Assembly: GCA_964638245.1 (NCBI GenBank)
Contig: CAZWZG010000027.1
Coordinates: 1-26,494, forward strand
Length of the DNA: 26,494 nt
Reading direction: 5' to 3'
From: CAZWZG01 sp964638245
Lineage (GTDB): Bacteria; Pseudomonadota; Alphaproteobacteria; Rhodobacterales; Rhodobacteraceae
The translations under genes were made by a program, and so were the position numbers. Numbering within the stretch: position 1 is the first letter of the stretch; each line of letters starts with the position of its first letter. Shown here piece after piece: positions 24,369 through 26,494 of this stretch. The notes below the pieces were generated by a model. It made no database searches and had not been told where the DNA came from. It worked only from the letters and a program-made list of their open reading frames with translations.

Positions 24369-25583
24369 GTGTGCTTTGGACGCCCCATAAAACAGAACGA
24401 GAAAGGCGTCGCCCCCTTGGATATCGACCAAAATCGTCTGATCATCCAACGCCACCGGCGTCTTTTGGACGTGATGTCGCAACGCGACGTGCCCGCCGTC
24501 CTGACCGCGAATGCGATCAATATCCTTTATGCAACGGGCGTTCGCAACATGACCGTGTTCAGCCTCATGGGACCGTTTCGCTTCTCCCTGACGCTTGCGG
24601 ATGGCACCGTTCACCTTTGGGAGTTTGCGGGCTGTGAGTACTTGGTCACCGGCAACCCGGTCGTCAAAGACGTGCGCCCTGCCCCCGGACTGACCGCCGT
24701 GTCCGGCCCGGGCTTCTCGGACGAAATCGCGCGATTTATCAATGATCTGACAGCAATCCTCGGAGATGCGCGCCGCGTGGCCGTGGAAGGTTTCGACATT
24801 CCGGTGACCGACGCCATGCGCGCGGCAGGCATCGATGTCCTCGATGGAGCAGGCGTTTTTTCAGCCGCCCGTATGGTCAAGCAACCGCTAGAAATCGCCA
24901 CCATGCGCGAAGCGGTGCACCGCGTTCAGGCCGCCGCATCCTCGTTGGAACAGGCGATCGCTCCCGGCGTTAGCGAAGTCGAGGCTTGGGCGGAGTTTCA
25001 CAGGCACCTGATCGCGACCGAGGGCGAGTACGTCTCAACACGTCTCTTCCAGTCGGGCCCAAGAACGTTTCCCTACTTTCAAGAAGCGGGTCCGCGCAAA
25101 ATTCAGGACGGTGATCTGATTTGCTTTGACACTGATGCACTTGGGTACATGCACTATGCTGTGGATTTCTCGCGGACCTTCCTTTGCGGTGATGGCGCCG
25201 GCTCAGACCAGCAAAGAGCGCTCTACAAGCTGGCCCATGCCCAATTGCACCATAACGCATCGCTTCTGGCGCCGGGCAAATCCTTCGAAGACTTCGCCAA
25301 AGCGGCTTGGCCCATACCGCGCGAAAATCAGGGGCATGGCTATTATTGCCTTGGCCATGGTCTAGGACTTTGCGGCGAATTCCCGTACATCCCACACAGT
25401 TTTGAGGGCGTACCTTACACCTTCGAGGGAGCTTTTGAGCCGGGCATGGTCATCTGCATCGAAAGCTATATTGGCGAAGAGCAGGCCGCCCAAGGCGTCA
25501 AGCTGGAGGATCAGTTCCTGATCACCGATGATGGCGTCGAGCGACTGACGACTTTTCCGTTTTCAGAGGCCCTGTTGACCTAG
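24369..25583 (+). CDS. M24-family metalloenzyme of the DddP type (probably not a DMSP lyase)
   Basis: This protein of up to 404 residues has a creatinase-like N-terminal domain (about 20-160) and a pita-bread M24 domain (about 175-400). Metal ligands are D254, D256, D266, H330, E365 and E380. Their spacing equals that of D295, D297, D307, H371, E406 and E421 recalled for the Ruegeria DMSP lyase DddP, a constant offset of 41. The string RLFQSGPRTFPYFQEAGPR also resembles DddP. However, the position of DddP's catalytic D377 is G336 here (HGLGLCGEF). The second His of prolidase-type HGxGH is Leu, as in DddP. The start is uncertain: GTG 24369 is the longest; TTG 24417 has GAGAAAGG 10 bases upstream. 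Confidence 0.9.
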   Translation: MCFGRPIKQNEKGVAPLDIDQNRLIIQRHRRLLDVMSQRDVPAVLTANAINILYATGVRNMTVFSLMGPFRFSLTLADGTVHLWEFAGCEYLVTGNPVVKDVRPAPGLTAVSGPGFSDEIARFINDLTAILGDARRVAVEGFDIPVTDAMRAAGIDVLDGAGVFSAARMVKQPLEIATMREAVHRVQAAASSLEQAIAPGVSEVEAWAEFHRHLIATEGEYVSTRLFQSGPRTFPYFQEAGPRKIQDGDLICFDTDALGYMHYAVDFSRTFLCGDGAGSDQQRALYKLAHAQLHHNASLLAPGKSFEDFAKAAWPIPRENQGHGYYCLGHGLGLCGEFPYIPHSFEGVPYTFEGAFEPGMVICIESYIGEEQAAQGVKLEDQFLITDDGVERLTTFPFSEALLT

Positions 25584-25600
25584 CTAAAGGGCAAAGGAGG

Positions 25601-26494
25601 CTACTCCGCTGCTTCCACGGCCGCCTCAGCCTCGATCTCGGCCGCGCGCTTTTCCACCTGCTCGACGATGTGATCGACCATCTTGTCGTTGGACATCTTG
25701 TGGCTCGTCTTGCCCGCCAGATAGACCATGCCCGAACCCGCACCGCCGCCAGTAAAGCCGACATCCGTCATCAGCGCCTCACCGGGTCCGTTCACGACAC
25801 AGCCGATAATCGACAGGCTCATCGGCGTCTTGATGTGCTCCAGCCGCTTTTCAAGCGTCTCGACCGTCTTGATCACGTCAAAGCCTTGGCGCGCGCAAGA
25901 CGGGCAGGAAGTGATGTTCACGCCGCGATGGCGCAGGCCCAGTGATTTCAGGATCTCATACCCGACCTTCACCTCTTCCACGGGATCCGCGCTTAAGGAA
26001 ACTCGGATCGTGTCGCCAATCCCCATCCACAAAAGGTTGCCCAGCCCGATGGCCGATTTGATCGTTCCCGACGTCAGACCGCCCGCCTCAGTGATCCCCA
26101 GATGGATCGGGGCGTCCGTGGCGTCCGCCAGTTGCTGATAGGCTGCCGCGGCCATGAAGACGTCGGACGCCTTGCAGCTGATTTTGAATTCGTGGAAATC
26201 GTTGTCCTGCAGGATCTTGATGTGATCGAGCCCGCTCTCGACCATCGCATCCGGACAAGGCTCGCCGTACTTTTCCAGCAGATGCTTTTCCAGCGATCCT
26301 GCGTTCACGCCAATGCGGATCGAACAGTTGTGGTCCCGCGCGGCCTTGATGACCTCTTTCACGCGCTTTTCGTCACCGATATTGCCCGGATTGAGCCGCA
26401 GACAGGCTGCACCGGCCTCTGCCGCTTCGATCCCGCGTTCGTAGTGTAAATGAATGTCCGCCACAAAAGGCGAAGGGCTATCGCGGGGGATCAC
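25601..26494 (-). CDS. ispG: 4-hydroxy-3-methylbut-2-en-1-yl diphosphate synthase, C-terminal part (runs off the window)
   Basis: IspG (GcpE) reduces ME-cPP to HMBPP in the MEP isoprenoid pathway with a [4Fe-4S] cluster. The visible 297 residues include FVADIHLHYERGIEAAE, LRLNPGNIGDEKRVKEV, HLGITEAGGLTSGTIKS and the cluster-binding NITSCPSCARQGFD and IIGCVVNGPGEA, the three Cys being conserved. A Glu/Ala-rich tail ends at 25601. The N-terminal part lies beyond the window edge; the first visible Met is a GTG that is probably an internal Val (VIPRDSPSPFVAD). It converges with the M24 gene, 17 bp apart. Confidence 0.97.
   Translation of the reverse strand: MIPRDSPSPFVADIHLHYERGIEAAEAGAACLRLNPGNIGDEKRVKEVIKAARDHNCSIRIGVNAGSLEKHLLEKYGEPCPDAMVESGLDHIKILQDNDFHEFKISCKASDVFMAAAAYQQLADATDAPIHLGITEAGGLTSGTIKSAIGLGNLLWMGIGDTIRVSLSADPVEEVKVGYEILKSLGLRHRGVNITSCPSCARQGFDVIKTVETLEKRLEHIKTPMSLSIIGCVVNGPGEALMTDVGFTGGGAGSGMVYLAGKTSHKMSNDKMVDHIVEQVEKRAAEIEAEAAVEAAE

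Noticed and set aside
24369..25583. Direct annotation as the DMSP lyase DddP
   Set aside because: Similarity and ligands fit, but the catalytic Asp position is Gly, so I keep it as DddP-like of unknown reaction.
1..26494. Search by eye for tRNA, rRNA, CRISPR array, transposase, phage genes, toxin-antitoxin or defence modules
   Set aside because: Nothing convincing was seen; nearly all of the window is accounted for by conserved chromosomal genes.

Overview
The window looks like ordinary chromosomal DNA of an alphaproteobacterium, most likely a marine Rhodobacteraceae (Roseobacter-group) member. The inference rests on high G+C, an alphaproteobacterial-type SOS box (GTTC-N7-GTTC) upstream of uvrA, a prfB read in one frame without a recoding site, an M24 enzyme of the DddP type, and gene pairs common in that family (amiC-mrcA-prfB; bcp-DUF455-M23 peptidase-bactofilin). 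The genus cannot be told from the sequence. I see no tRNA, rRNA, CRISPR array, insertion sequence, prophage or integrase.

Layout. 1-202 (-) is the 5' end of uvrA with its SOS box. 287-1450 (-) is an MFS transporter gene cut by one in-frame amber codon. 1557-2225 (+) is an unrecognised HExxH...ExxxD protein that may be a zinc peptidase. 2348-10229 (-) holds lpdA, a DUF924 gene, a second MFS transporter, queA and a very large AsmA-like envelope protein; queA starts 2 nt after the AsmA stop. 10322-15070 (+) holds bcp, a DUF455 ferritin-like gene, an M23 peptidase, a bactofilin and a DHA2 drug exporter. Most of these junctions overlap by a few bases, so they are probably co-transcribed or translationally coupled. 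15055-22080 (-) is DUF2189, prfB, PBP1a (mrcA), AmiC-type amidase and a class I/II aminotransferase. 22200-24016 (+) is a periplasmic DsbA-like oxidoreductase and an L,D-transpeptidase separated by 350 non-coding bases. 24013-24267 (-) is a small lipoprotein. 24369-25583 (+) is the DddP-like M24 enzyme. 25601-26494 (-) is ispG, cut by the window edge.

Themes. Several genes act on the cell envelope: an M23 peptidase with its bactofilin scaffold, PBP1a with an AmiC-type amidase, an L,D-transpeptidase, and an AsmA/YhdP-like protein. The rest is housekeeping: repair, dihydrolipoamide oxidation, queuosine, peptide release, isoprenoid synthesis and peroxide defence.

I found no convincing new multi-gene system. 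The most interesting leads are single-gene: the DddP-like enzyme that keeps every metal ligand but has Gly where DMSP lyases have the catalytic Asp, the unclassified gluzincin-like protein, the interrupted transporter, and three intergenic structured elements (3799-3854, 17068-17117, 23065-23113).
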